Assembly (NCBI GenBank): GCA_016794305.1
Contig: JAEUKN010000005.1
Coordinates: 1 to 64,000, forward strand
Reading direction: 5' to 3'
DNA length: 64,000 nucleotides
Origin: Alphaproteobacteria bacterium
GTDB lineage: Bacteria; Pseudomonadota; Alphaproteobacteria; Micavibrionales; Micavibrionaceae
Shown: in pieces, positions 36,430 through 44,353 of the stretch
Numbering within the stretch: the first letter of the stretch is position 1
Layout: every line of letters begins with the position of its first letter
Notes under the pieces: generated by a model
Told to the model about the DNA's origin: nothing
What the model saw: the letters and a program-made list of their open reading frames with translations, nothing else
The model's database searches: none
Position numbers and translations under genes: made by a program

Positions 36430-38205
36430 ATGGGCAAAAATATCCGCAGTTACCTGTGTTTGCTGGCTTTTCTATTGAGCTTTTTGACACTTCCTTGTGT
36501 TATAGTAAACGCGGCACCTGCGCTTAAGGACGAAAAAATCACAAATTTCAAGGTGATCATCCATATCGGGAAAAACGGCGATGCCGACATAACTGAAGAA
36601 ATTACCGTAAATGCGCTCAATATTCAAATCCGCCATGGAATATTTCGTGAAATACCGAAATATTATTTGGACGGTGAGGGCAACAAAATCCCCTTGATTT
36701 TGCAATTTGGCAGCATCACCCAGGATGGCAAAGGCGCAAAATTTAAACGCACGGACGATTCAAATTATTACCGACTCCAAATCGGGGACCCACACAGCTA
36801 TGTCATGCGTGGGACCCATCGATATTTCATCAATTATAGGGTTAAAAATTCCATCTGGCGCGGTGCGGATCGGGATGAATTTTACTGGAACGTTACAGGA
36901 AACGGTTGGCCGTTTTATATTGATGAGACCACGGTTAGGCTTAATTTTCCCGATGGCATCAATATTTTGGCAAGTGAAGTCTATACGGGCAAGGAAGGAT
37001 CTCAAGCCACGGATGCTAAATCATCCTATTATGAAGGCAAATATTTCTCGGCGCAAACTACACGAATGCTGGCCCCCCGCGAAGGCATGACGATTGCGGT
37101 GGCCATACCAAAAAATTCAATTGGCGAGAGTTCAAAATTTTATTTGATTGTGGCGGCGTTAGGATACTGGGTGTACTACGCACTCTTTTTGATGATTATC
37201 ATACCTTACATCGCCATCACATGGTTTTTATTCGGCCGTGAGAAACCGGGTGTGATTATCCCGCGATTTGAACCACCCGCCAATATGTCGCCGGATGATG
37301 TCTCTTATATCGTCAATCAAGGCTACAATAACAAAACTTTTGCGACTTATATTATCGCCGCCGCTTCCGCAGGTGCCATTAAGATTAAGGAGGACGAGGA
37401 GCATAAGCTGACGATCCTGACTAAAAATCAAAATTTTATAGCACCGCAGCCAAAGGAAAATGAAAAAAGTCAAAATTTTCAAGATATTCTTTCGAGTTTG
37501 TTTTCAGATACCAATGCCTATATCTTAAAAAAGAGGGTTGATCGGAATGATCCGAACTTAAAGCCATTGCGCAGTTTGAAAAAAATCCATAGCGCAAGGT
37601 TGGGATCGAATTTAAAATATTATATTAACGGCAATAATCTTTTCTGTTTTATTGCCATGGCGATTGCCGCTGTTTTCTGTTTGATTGTTTTTGTTTTGGA
37701 TTCCAATCGTGATGATGCAAAATCAATCATTACGATCACGTTGCTCAGCATGATGTTCCTCTTTATCCTTTATAAATGGGGGATTAAAAGATACACATGG
37801 GAAGGGCAGGCCCTGGCCGATGAAGCCGCGGGTTTTAAAATGTTTCTGAATGCTACGGAGGAAGCCCGGCTCAATGTTCTTTACCCCAAACACATCACAC
37901 CCCAAATGTTTGAAAAATACTTGCCCTATGCCTATGCGCTGGGTGTGGATCAGGAATGGTGTGAACAATTCGCCAAGCAGGTAGATATTGAGGATCAATT
38001 AAAAGGCTCATCCCTGACCGGATTGATGTGGATTTCACATCACCACGGATCACTTGACATCACGGCGCTATCTTCGAGCCTGCAATCCATTGGGGACGTA
38101 ATTTCGGCCTCTAGCGTGTCACCGAGAAGTTCAGGCTCAGGCGCGGCTGGAGGTCGTGGATTCTCCGGCCGCGGCGGTGGTGGCGGCGGTGGGGGAGGGT
38201 GGTGA
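36430..38205 (+). CDS. DUF2207 domain membrane protein
   Basis: This 591-residue protein has a signal peptide (about residues 1-28), a large extracytoplasmic DUF2207 domain (ITEEITVNALNIQIRHGIFREIP near residues 50-75, shown in part), membrane segments near 241-266 and 403-450, and a C-terminal Gly-rich tail (GRGFSGRGGGGGGGGGW). This composition is typical of DUF2207 proteins encoded next to LemA. Function is unknown. It starts 52 bp after lemA with the same start architecture: an ATG overlapping a G-rich ribosome site, then the real ATG. Confidence 0.88.
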   Translation: MGKNIRSYLCLLAFLLSFLTLPCVIVNAAPALKDEKITNFKVIIHIGKNGDADITEEITVNALNIQIRHGIFREIPKYYLDGEGNKIPLILQFGSITQDGKGAKFKRTDDSNYYRLQIGDPHSYVMRGTHRYFINYRVKNSIWRGADRDEFYWNVTGNGWPFYIDETTVRLNFPDGINILASEVYTGKEGSQATDAKSSYYEGKYFSAQTTRMLAPREGMTIAVAIPKNSIGESSKFYLIVAALGYWVYYALFLMIIIPYIAITWFLFGREKPGVIIPRFEPPANMSPDDVSYIVNQGYNNKTFATYIIAAASAGAIKIKEDEEHKLTILTKNQNFIAPQPKENEKSQNFQDILSSLFSDTNAYILKKRVDRNDPNLKPLRSLKKIHSARLGSNLKYYINGNNLFCFIAMAIAAVFCLIVFVLDSNRDDAKSIITITLLSMMFLFILYKWGIKRYTWEGQALADEAAGFKMFLNATEEARLNVLYPKHITPQMFEKYLPYAYALGVDQEWCEQFAKQVDIEDQLKGSSLTGLMWISHHHGSLDITALSSSLQSIGDVISASSVSPRSSGSGAAGGRGFSGRGGGGGGGGGW

Positions 38206-38281
38206 GGGGAATTTTTTATGATATCGCGAACATTGGGGTTAAGGAGTTACCTAATGTAAAATGCATCACATAAAAATTTTC

Positions 38282-38310
38282 TTGACATTATCGTTCGTGC
38301 TATGTTAAAT
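38282..38310 (+). promoter_or_regulatory. Predicted strong promoter of small orphan gene
   Basis: TTGACA at 38282-38287 and TTAAAT at 38305-38310 are 17 bp apart, with a TATG just before the -10. It lies 54 bp before the ATG of the 119-residue gene. Confidence 0.55.
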
Positions 38311-38363
38311 CAATTTATCTACGATCCCGATATTATGAGTTATATGAAAAGGAAGGAAATACA

Positions 38364-38723
38364 ATGGACAACAAATCAGAAGCGTTAAAAATTCTTAGAG
38401 AACATTCTATGATAGAGGCTTGGAAAGCTGCTTATGATGGGGTGGAAGTTAATTCCGTAGCGGTAGTGGACTTGAGAGCAAACCCAAATAGTATGGAGGT
38501 CTATCATGCCGCAGCAACTATCCTTGGTATTACTGGGCCTTTTCAAGTATCAAGATGCTTTACAACCACACCTGATAATAGGCTTTTGACTGTTTTAAGC
38601 CTAGGTGATAGAGATATGGCAAGTGAATTAGAGTCAGAAGGTCTCAAAGTTATAAGAACCGAAACAAGACATGATAGTTCTACCAAACTGTCCGTCCCTT
38701 TGCCTGCGGCGTACATTAAATGA
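38364..38723 (+). CDS. Hypothetical protein, 119 residues
   Basis: No family is recognised. The protein is soluble, begins with a charged helix (SEALKILREHSMIEAWKAA) and continues with alternating strand-like stretches. It has one cysteine (VSRCFTTT) and ends without a tail. A consensus promoter and a strong AAGGAAGG ribosome site precede it, so it is probably a real and well-expressed gene. Codon use is more AT-rich than in the neighbouring ruvA. It ends 3 bp from the convergent ruvA stop codon. Confidence 0.7.
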   Translation: MDNKSEALKILREHSMIEAWKAAYDGVEVNSVAVVDLRANPNSMEVYHAAATILGITGPFQVSRCFTTTPDNRLLTVLSLGDRDMASELESEGLKVIRTETRHDSSTKLSVPLPAAYIK

Positions 38724-38726
38724 ACG

Positions 38727-39485
38727 CTAAGACAGTTTTTTAATAGAAAGCTTAAAAAGCTCATCGAAATTGCTGATATGATCTTGTGTTTGGCGGATTG
38801 ACAGCACGGCACTGAAGGCATCCGATTTACCGTATCCGAGATTAACGAGGGCCGAGATCACATCCTGATCAATCGCCCCTGAATTTTGCTGTGGCACCTC
38901 TGCTGCGTCGCCTGTATCGCCCGCTGATTCATTAGCTATAGATTGAGTTGAAGCCTTACCCTTTGCGGATTTTGCGGGGGCCGTTGCTGCCAAGGATGAT
39001 GAGGGGGATGATGCGGGTGATGGAGATGGGGACGATAAGCTTGCCTCCGCCGCGGTTGGCGTTACGGGGGCCGAGAGAATCATGGATTGGACCTTGTCTT
39101 TAAGTTCGGTCACGATACGGGTCGCGAGCTTTGGCCCCACTCCGTCCGCCCTGCGAAACGCCGCCACGTCCCCGGATGCCACCATCATCGGCAAACGCGC
39201 CGCATCACACACCGATAAAATCGCCAGAGCCGAGCGCGCGCCCACCCCCTGAACCGTGAGCAGCAAGCGAAACCATTGCAATTCATCCCGCGTTGCAAAG
39301 CCGTAGAGGTGGATATGGTCTTCGCGGACATGGGTTTCAATTAAGAGTGAGGCGGCATCGCCAACGCCGCCAATCGCCGCCAGGCTGCGGCCGCTGAGGT
39401 ATACCAGATAACCCACGCCGTGGACATCCATGATCAAACCGTCATTCATTTTTGTGTCGATCACGCCGGTTAATTTTGCAAACAT
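38727..39485 (-). CDS. ruvA: Holliday junction helicase subunit RuvA
   Basis: RuvA binds Holliday junctions and loads RuvB. Domain I (FAKLTGVIDTKMNDGLIMDV start), the helix-hairpin-helix motifs (LLTVQGVGARSALAIL and RADGVGPKLATRIVTELKDK) and the C-terminal domain III (ALVNLGYGKSDAFSAV) are all present. The linker between domains II and III is very long and low-complexity (about residues 143-205, Ser/Pro/Ala-rich), raising the size to 252 residues from the usual ~200. Neither ruvB nor ruvC is adjacent, contrary to the common ruvCAB order. Confidence 0.94.
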   Translation of the reverse strand: MFAKLTGVIDTKMNDGLIMDVHGVGYLVYLSGRSLAAIGGVGDAASLLIETHVREDHIHLYGFATRDELQWFRLLLTVQGVGARSALAILSVCDAARLPMMVASGDVAAFRRADGVGPKLATRIVTELKDKVQSMILSAPVTPTAAEASLSSPSPSPASSPSSSLAATAPAKSAKGKASTQSIANESAGDTGDAAEVPQQNSGAIDQDVISALVNLGYGKSDAFSAVLSIRQTQDHISNFDELFKLSIKKLS

Positions 39486-39499
39486 GATGCCACCTAAAT

Positions 39500-40771
39500 T
39501 TATCCGCGCAAAATTCGGGTCATCTCTTCTGGTGGTATCAGGTGATCAATCGGTCCCAATCCCGCCACCAACAGGTCGCCGGCGAATAAATCACGCGCCA
39601 GATTCATGACATCTTGCGCACTGACTTTGCGAATATCCTCCACCGTTTTTGCAATTTCGAATATTTTTCCATGTTGTAAAATATATCGTCCCTGTTGGTC
39701 CGCGCGCGTCAACATTTTTTCGCGGCTCATGCGCAGGCCCGAAGTGATCTGCATTTTCGCGCGGTCCAATTCCTGTTCGGTGATTTCAGTTTGAACCTTG
39801 CGCAGTTCCTCCATTGCCAAGGGAATCAGTTCCTTTAACTCCTCAGGGCCGGTGCCGGCATAAAATCCGAATAATCCGCAGTCCGAAAAACTTTCGGCCA
39901 TGGTGTGGATGCTGTAAACCAGTCCGCGTTTTTCGCGCACTTCCTGCCATAATCTTGAGGACGTGCCGCCGCCCAAAATGCCGGAGAGCAGCCGTTGCGC
40001 TTGATAACGCGGATCAAGTCGGCTGAGCCCTTTGACCGCCACAATCACATGGGCTTGTTCAATGTCTTTTTTGCGCAAACTGGGGGAGGGCGCATAACGT
40101 GCGGGAACGAATCCCGGGACATGATCGGGGCTATTTTGGCCGCAAAATACATCAAAATATGAGCATATTTTTTGCACGAATTCATCATGATCAATATTCC
40201 CGGCCCCCGAAATCACAATGTTGCGCGGGATATAATGCGTCCCAATATAGGTGCGCAAATCATCACCGGTGATGCGGTTGATAATCTCAACACTGCCCAA
40301 TCCCGAAGCCCCGACGGATTGATCGGGAAAAGCGTGTTGGAGCGCATGATCAAAAATCAGATCCTCCGGCGTGTCCTCATACATCTTGATTTCCTGGGAA
40401 ATCACGGCGCGTTCGCGCACAATTTCATCATCCGGAAAGCTGGGGCGTTGCAGGATATCGGCGAGAACCTCAAGCGAGAGATCAAGATAATCATCCAAAA
40501 TGCGCACATAATAGGCCGTGAGCTCGCGCCCGGTATAGGCATTAAAATGGCCGCCCGCATCCTCAATCATATCGGAAATTTGCTTGGCGGTTCGGGTCGG
40601 CGTGCCTTTAAACACCATATGTTCCAGCATATGGGCAATGCCGTTTTGGCTTAGGTCCTCATGGCGCGTGCCCACGCCGACCCATACACCAATCGCAAGG
40701 CTTTCGATATCTTGCGCTGAGTCGGTAACGATGCGTAATTGATTAGGAAGTGTTGTTATGCGTATGGTCAT
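39500..40771 (-). CDS. M16 family zinc peptidase (mitochondrial processing peptidase-like)
   Basis: This 423-residue insulinase-family protease carries the inverted zinc motif HMLEH (residues 47-51) with a downstream Glu. It is related to the beta subunit of mitochondrial processing peptidase, a known alphaproteobacterial affinity. The second half (GGGTSSRLWQEVREKRGLVYSI) contains the conserved Arg/Tyr pair that binds substrate. The ATG at 40771 begins the conserved TIRITTLPNQLRIV. It ends 14 bp from ruvA, so the two are probably cotranscribed, peptidase first. Confidence 0.92.
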   Translation of the reverse strand: MTIRITTLPNQLRIVTDSAQDIESLAIGVWVGVGTRHEDLSQNGIAHMLEHMVFKGTPTRTAKQISDMIEDAGGHFNAYTGRELTAYYVRILDDYLDLSLEVLADILQRPSFPDDEIVRERAVISQEIKMYEDTPEDLIFDHALQHAFPDQSVGASGLGSVEIINRITGDDLRTYIGTHYIPRNIVISGAGNIDHDEFVQKICSYFDVFCGQNSPDHVPGFVPARYAPSPSLRKKDIEQAHVIVAVKGLSRLDPRYQAQRLLSGILGGGTSSRLWQEVREKRGLVYSIHTMAESFSDCGLFGFYAGTGPEELKELIPLAMEELRKVQTEITEQELDRAKMQITSGLRMSREKMLTRADQQGRYILQHGKIFEIAKTVEDIRKVSAQDVMNLARDLFAGDLLVAGLGPIDHLIPPEEMTRILRG

Positions 40772-40970
40772 TAGGATCGGATACTCCAAACCGTGCGCTT
40801 TATCAAGTATAATTAACACAAATTGTGGATCAGGTGAGAATTGCCTGGCCTGAACAGGTCTCTAAAAAGCCGGTGGTGACATTGATGGTGAAGTCAATGG
40901 TGACGACCCGATTAGGACTCGGCATCGCCGACCATATGCTTGTTTTTAAAAATTCCACACAGCGTCGCAA

Positions 40971-40997
40971 TAAAAAAGGCGGAATATACCGCCTTTT
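40971..40997 (-). terminator. Rho-independent terminator of the 336-residue gene
   Basis: On the minus strand AAAAGGCGG-TATATT-CCGCCTTTT is followed by TTATT. It lies 28 bp after the stop codon at 41025. Confidence 0.85.
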
Positions 40998-41024
40998 GCG
41001 GAGCATCATTTGTTATGAAATTTT

Positions 41025-42035
41025 CTAGTTAACCAAGCCTAATTTTTGTAAATATTCATCCGCGTTGGCAGCTTGGCCAGGAGTTGCCACAGCAGATGGT
41101 CTAGTTGCAAACAACGTTTGTGCAAAATCATAAAATATCTTAGACTCTCTTGCAGTAAGCCCTGCATTTTGATCATCGATTGCCGAATCTTCTAATGCCT
41201 GAGCTAGCTGAGCTCTTTCCTGGGTAGTCAGATTTGACGCTGGCAAGGTAACTGATGAGCTGTTTCCTCGTAAAGCACTAATAATCTGCGTTACTCCAGA
41301 GGCATCCATTGCAAGGGGGGAGTGGGGTGGAGATGAAGGGTTTGGAGATGGGGCGGGAGGTGGCGCAGAAGCTCCGCTGCCGTTCTTGGCTAAGTCCATT
41401 ATTTTAAAAAACTGAGCCGCAAAATTTCCGCTATCATCCATTAATTGAGTTAGGGCTTGATCCCCACCTTGTTGCAAAACGCCTGTGGCATCTGTGGGAT
41501 CAATATGAGGATTTGCTTTGCGCACTAGGCTTGCTGGCATCTCTGGCATTTTTCGCTTTTCTAACTGTATCAAATCATCGCAGTTTTGAACAAATGCTGT
41601 TGTATCGATTCCAAAAGCTTGAAAAATATGTGCAAACGCTTTGGCGGTCCCTAGTAATTGTATAGATGTTGAGCAAGAAGACATAAGCACACTATACGCC
41701 TTCTTAGCTTGCTCCGTGTAAAGATCAATTTCTTGATTAGACATTCTTTCAAGGACATTGAGTTGCTTTTTAGCTGCGTCTTCTGATAATTTAGAGCGCA
41801 TATCCGCTAAGTCAGTACGAAGTTTAACAAAAGCTTTTTGAACCTTATCGATGGCTTCTGAATCAATATTCTTTAGCGTTCCTATGGTTAGGATTTGAGA
41901 GAAGTACTTTTTAGCACCTGCTATTCTAGCTTCTGGGTCCTCGGAGGATTGTGATATGGCATAATCCTTTTCCGCTTGATCCATCATAGTTTTAAATTTA
42001 GCTAATGCAGCTTCAGGAGTGTCTTCTTCAGCCAT
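41025..42035 (-). CDS. Hypothetical protein, 336 residues, helical with Pro-rich linker
   Basis: No family is recognised. The protein has no signal peptide and no membrane segment. Residues 1-160 look all-helical and charged, and are followed by mixed sequence. A Pro/Ser-rich linker (APPPAPSPNPSSPPHSP) at about 224-242 leads into a C-terminal helical domain (TTQERAQLAQALEDSA). Such a layout occurs in secreted or scaffold proteins, but no function can be claimed. It lies 97 bp downstream of a 696-residue unknown gene on the same strand and has a GAGGAAA ribosome site. A clear terminator follows it. Confidence 0.7.
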   Translation of the reverse strand: MAEEDTPEAALAKFKTMMDQAEKDYAISQSSEDPEARIAGAKKYFSQILTIGTLKNIDSEAIDKVQKAFVKLRTDLADMRSKLSEDAAKKQLNVLERMSNQEIDLYTEQAKKAYSVLMSSCSTSIQLLGTAKAFAHIFQAFGIDTTAFVQNCDDLIQLEKRKMPEMPASLVRKANPHIDPTDATGVLQQGGDQALTQLMDDSGNFAAQFFKIMDLAKNGSGASAPPPAPSPNPSSPPHSPLAMDASGVTQIISALRGNSSSVTLPASNLTTQERAQLAQALEDSAIDDQNAGLTARESKIFYDFAQTLFATRPSAVATPGQAANADEYLQKLGLVN

Positions 42036-42132
42036 TTTTTCCTCTCATTTTTCTAGATTGATAATCTATTTAAACTGTAACACATATTTAAAATAATTAA
42101 AACATTTTTAATATTTTTATATCGTTAATTTA

Positions 42133-44223
42133 TCATTGTATTCCTAACTCTTTAAAAAATTTGGTTTCTATCAAGTACGCGGTCCCAGTTTTGTTTCCAT
42201 AGCTCTTGGCTAACAACTCATGCACTGCTTGTTTGAATTCTAAAATTTCACTATTAGCCATAGGATTGCCAATCATGGTTTCTCCTTTTATTTTTTTACC
42301 ACCAGAATGTTGCATATATATCTCAGTAATTTTTGTAACCGATTCAGTATTAAAAACTGCACTGTAATTGCTTCTTATTTTCTCTAGGGCTTTTGTTACA
42401 TCTTCTGATTGCAATCCTCGTTGTTGCTGGCTACCTGCTTGAACTGCTGAGGTGGCAAATGCGCCTCTTAAATCTGCAAGCGGCGCATTTTGACCTGTGG
42501 CAACTTGAGATCTTCGGTCAGCGTCTTGGCGTTTCCTTTCTTCAGACTCAGCATCTGCCCGGATAGCTGCATCGCTAGCTTCTATAGCTGTTTTTACACG
42601 ATCTGAAAGATGTGCGCGTAGAGGACTTATCGTTTTTCCAGCATTGTACAGTATTCTTTCGGGGACAGATAGATTATTATCATGTTGATCACTCTCACGT
42701 TCCAATCCCAAAAATCCACCAGCAGCTAGTAGTGGTATGCCCGCCCAAATAAGTGTATTTTTTAGAAATGAACCAAATTTTTGCAGACGCGTTTTCTGTA
42801 CTATGGCAAAATCGCCGTTTGCAACAGATTTACTAAAATCACTATAATTGCTATCGGTAACTCTCTTCCCTTCAAGTAGATGCCCGAAAGTTTCACTGGG
42901 TGAGGTTCTGGAGCCTGTTGCCAATTCTAGTTTTTGGTAGTTAGCCGAAGTTGTAACTTCAGCTAATTTAGCAAGGGATTCTGATATAATTTGACTACGA
43001 TTTATTTTAGCTTGTTCTAGCCCGTCAGCCGTAGAAGCTACTGGGGTATAATGGTTCCCCCCCCCGGTGACGCTTCTACCAAATGTAAACGCCCCAGTTA
43101 ATTTCCTCAACAGTCCTTGCTCAGGGATCGGCGTATTCGCTGCAACTTGTACAGCCAGCGCGGCTTGCCTAAGAGTTCTTTGGGTTTCTAGAACGGCTGC
43201 CTGTCTTTGTTCGGGCGTTTCAATGGCTCTATCTTGAAAATGTTTTTTAAACTGCCCCTCGTGATGATCACGGAAGGTTTTCCATTCCGCGAAGGTGATG
43301 GGGTCTTTGCCGCCGTTTATTCTCGCGGTGATTTCGTTGACATCGGCGGAGTCCTTGTGACCATCAATATGACGTTTTAACTTGTCGGTTTTGATCAAAT
43401 GCGCGCGTAAATCCCCCAACCTTTTTTCAAATGCCTCAGGGGTTTCAAAGGTTTCATACTTATCCACCTTACGCATCAGATCATCAAGTTCCATTGCGTT
43501 TTGGAGTCTGGCACTCTCATCTGCCGCTACTTTAGACATATGCGTATCATACTGCCCCTCGTGATGATCACGGAAGGTTTTCCATTCGGCTGGGGAAATT
43601 GGGTCGCCTTTTTTGAAGGCTTGCTCAATTGCGTTGATATCCGTGAGCGCAGCCCGCCCGTCAACGGACGCGGGAATGAGGCCATTGGCTTTGAGATATT
43701 GACCAAGTTGATCTAAATGCGCCTTATAGGCCTCAACCGTTTTAAATTTTTGCAGATCAGCCGTATCTGCTGAAAGCCGCCCGATTTCGGTGATTATAGC
43801 ATCCTTTTTTACTGGATCGCCATTAAGTCCATCTGCCACTCTGTTAGCTAGGGCTGCAACATCTAGGTTGCCTTCCGGTTTTTTAAGGAGCGCCTCAAAT
43901 GCCGTGGCATCAGGACCTTCAAAAATCCCGCGAAAGAATGATCCCCTAAATTGTTGAGCAATTTCGGCGTCGCGATCAGCATTTTTAGGGATTTCAATGT
44001 GCGGCACAACATTCTCATTAAAATCCTTAAATAAGACACGGAGTTTTTCTGCGTTCCCAGGTTCACTTAACTGCCTTAATAGTTCCGCCGGAGAGAGTCG
44101 GCTTGCTTGATCTGTTGTTGATCTAGCCAGATTAATCAACCTTGTTATTTCTAAATGCGCGGCATCTCCTTTAAGTTTAGTTAATGCAGCTACGCCGGCA
44201 GGTCGTATTTTTGGCACTTCCAT
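42133..44223 (-). CDS. Hypothetical protein, 696 residues, with internal repeat and one membrane segment
   Basis: No family is recognised. Residues 158-224 and 258-324 are repeats spaced exactly 100 residues apart, both ending in AEWKTFRDHHEGQ. A probable membrane segment lies at 486-507 (LIWAGIPLLAAGGFLGL). The C-terminal third is helical with a Gln-rich stretch near 595. No signal peptide is seen. The DNA is more AT-rich than the flanks. It precedes the 336-residue gene on the same strand, and a divergent 461-residue unknown gene starts 130 bp upstream, so the three probably form one unit of function. Confidence 0.7.
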   Translation of the reverse strand: MEVPKIRPAGVAALTKLKGDAAHLEITRLINLARSTTDQASRLSPAELLRQLSEPGNAEKLRVLFKDFNENVVPHIEIPKNADRDAEIAQQFRGSFFRGIFEGPDATAFEALLKKPEGNLDVAALANRVADGLNGDPVKKDAIITEIGRLSADTADLQKFKTVEAYKAHLDQLGQYLKANGLIPASVDGRAALTDINAIEQAFKKGDPISPAEWKTFRDHHEGQYDTHMSKVAADESARLQNAMELDDLMRKVDKYETFETPEAFEKRLGDLRAHLIKTDKLKRHIDGHKDSADVNEITARINGGKDPITFAEWKTFRDHHEGQFKKHFQDRAIETPEQRQAAVLETQRTLRQAALAVQVAANTPIPEQGLLRKLTGAFTFGRSVTGGGNHYTPVASTADGLEQAKINRSQIISESLAKLAEVTTSANYQKLELATGSRTSPSETFGHLLEGKRVTDSNYSDFSKSVANGDFAIVQKTRLQKFGSFLKNTLIWAGIPLLAAGGFLGLERESDQHDNNLSVPERILYNAGKTISPLRAHLSDRVKTAIEASDAAIRADAESEERKRQDADRRSQVATGQNAPLADLRGAFATSAVQAGSQQQRGLQSEDVTKALEKIRSNYSAVFNTESVTKITEIYMQHSGGKKIKGETMIGNPMANSEILEFKQAVHELLAKSYGNKTGTAYLIETKFFKELGIQ
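43251..43287. repeat. 37-bp exact direct repeat inside the 696-residue gene (copy 1)
   Basis: ACTGCCCCTCGTGATGATCA and the following 17 bases are identical to 43551-43587, 300 bp away and in the same frame. They encode the EWKTFRDHHEGQ block of each protein repeat. Confidence 0.9.
43551..43587. repeat. 37-bp exact direct repeat inside the 696-residue gene (copy 2)
   Basis: Identical to 43251-43287. DNA identity is higher than the identity of the surrounding protein repeat, which suggests recent conversion or strong conservation of this block. Confidence 0.9.
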
Positions 44224-44353
44224 TATATCACCCTTAATTATATTATTTGTTATAATGTTATTAATTTCTATTAGCCTATCATTATCCTATCAAATAATGG
44301 ACAAAAATGCAAAATTTATATAAAATAAATTATGTATAATGTTAGGGGGTGTT

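Noticed and set aside
43251-43587. Possible CRISPR because of two identical 37-bp repeats
   Set aside because: Only two copies occur, 300 bp apart, in frame within a coding repeat. There are no spacers of regular size and no cas genes.
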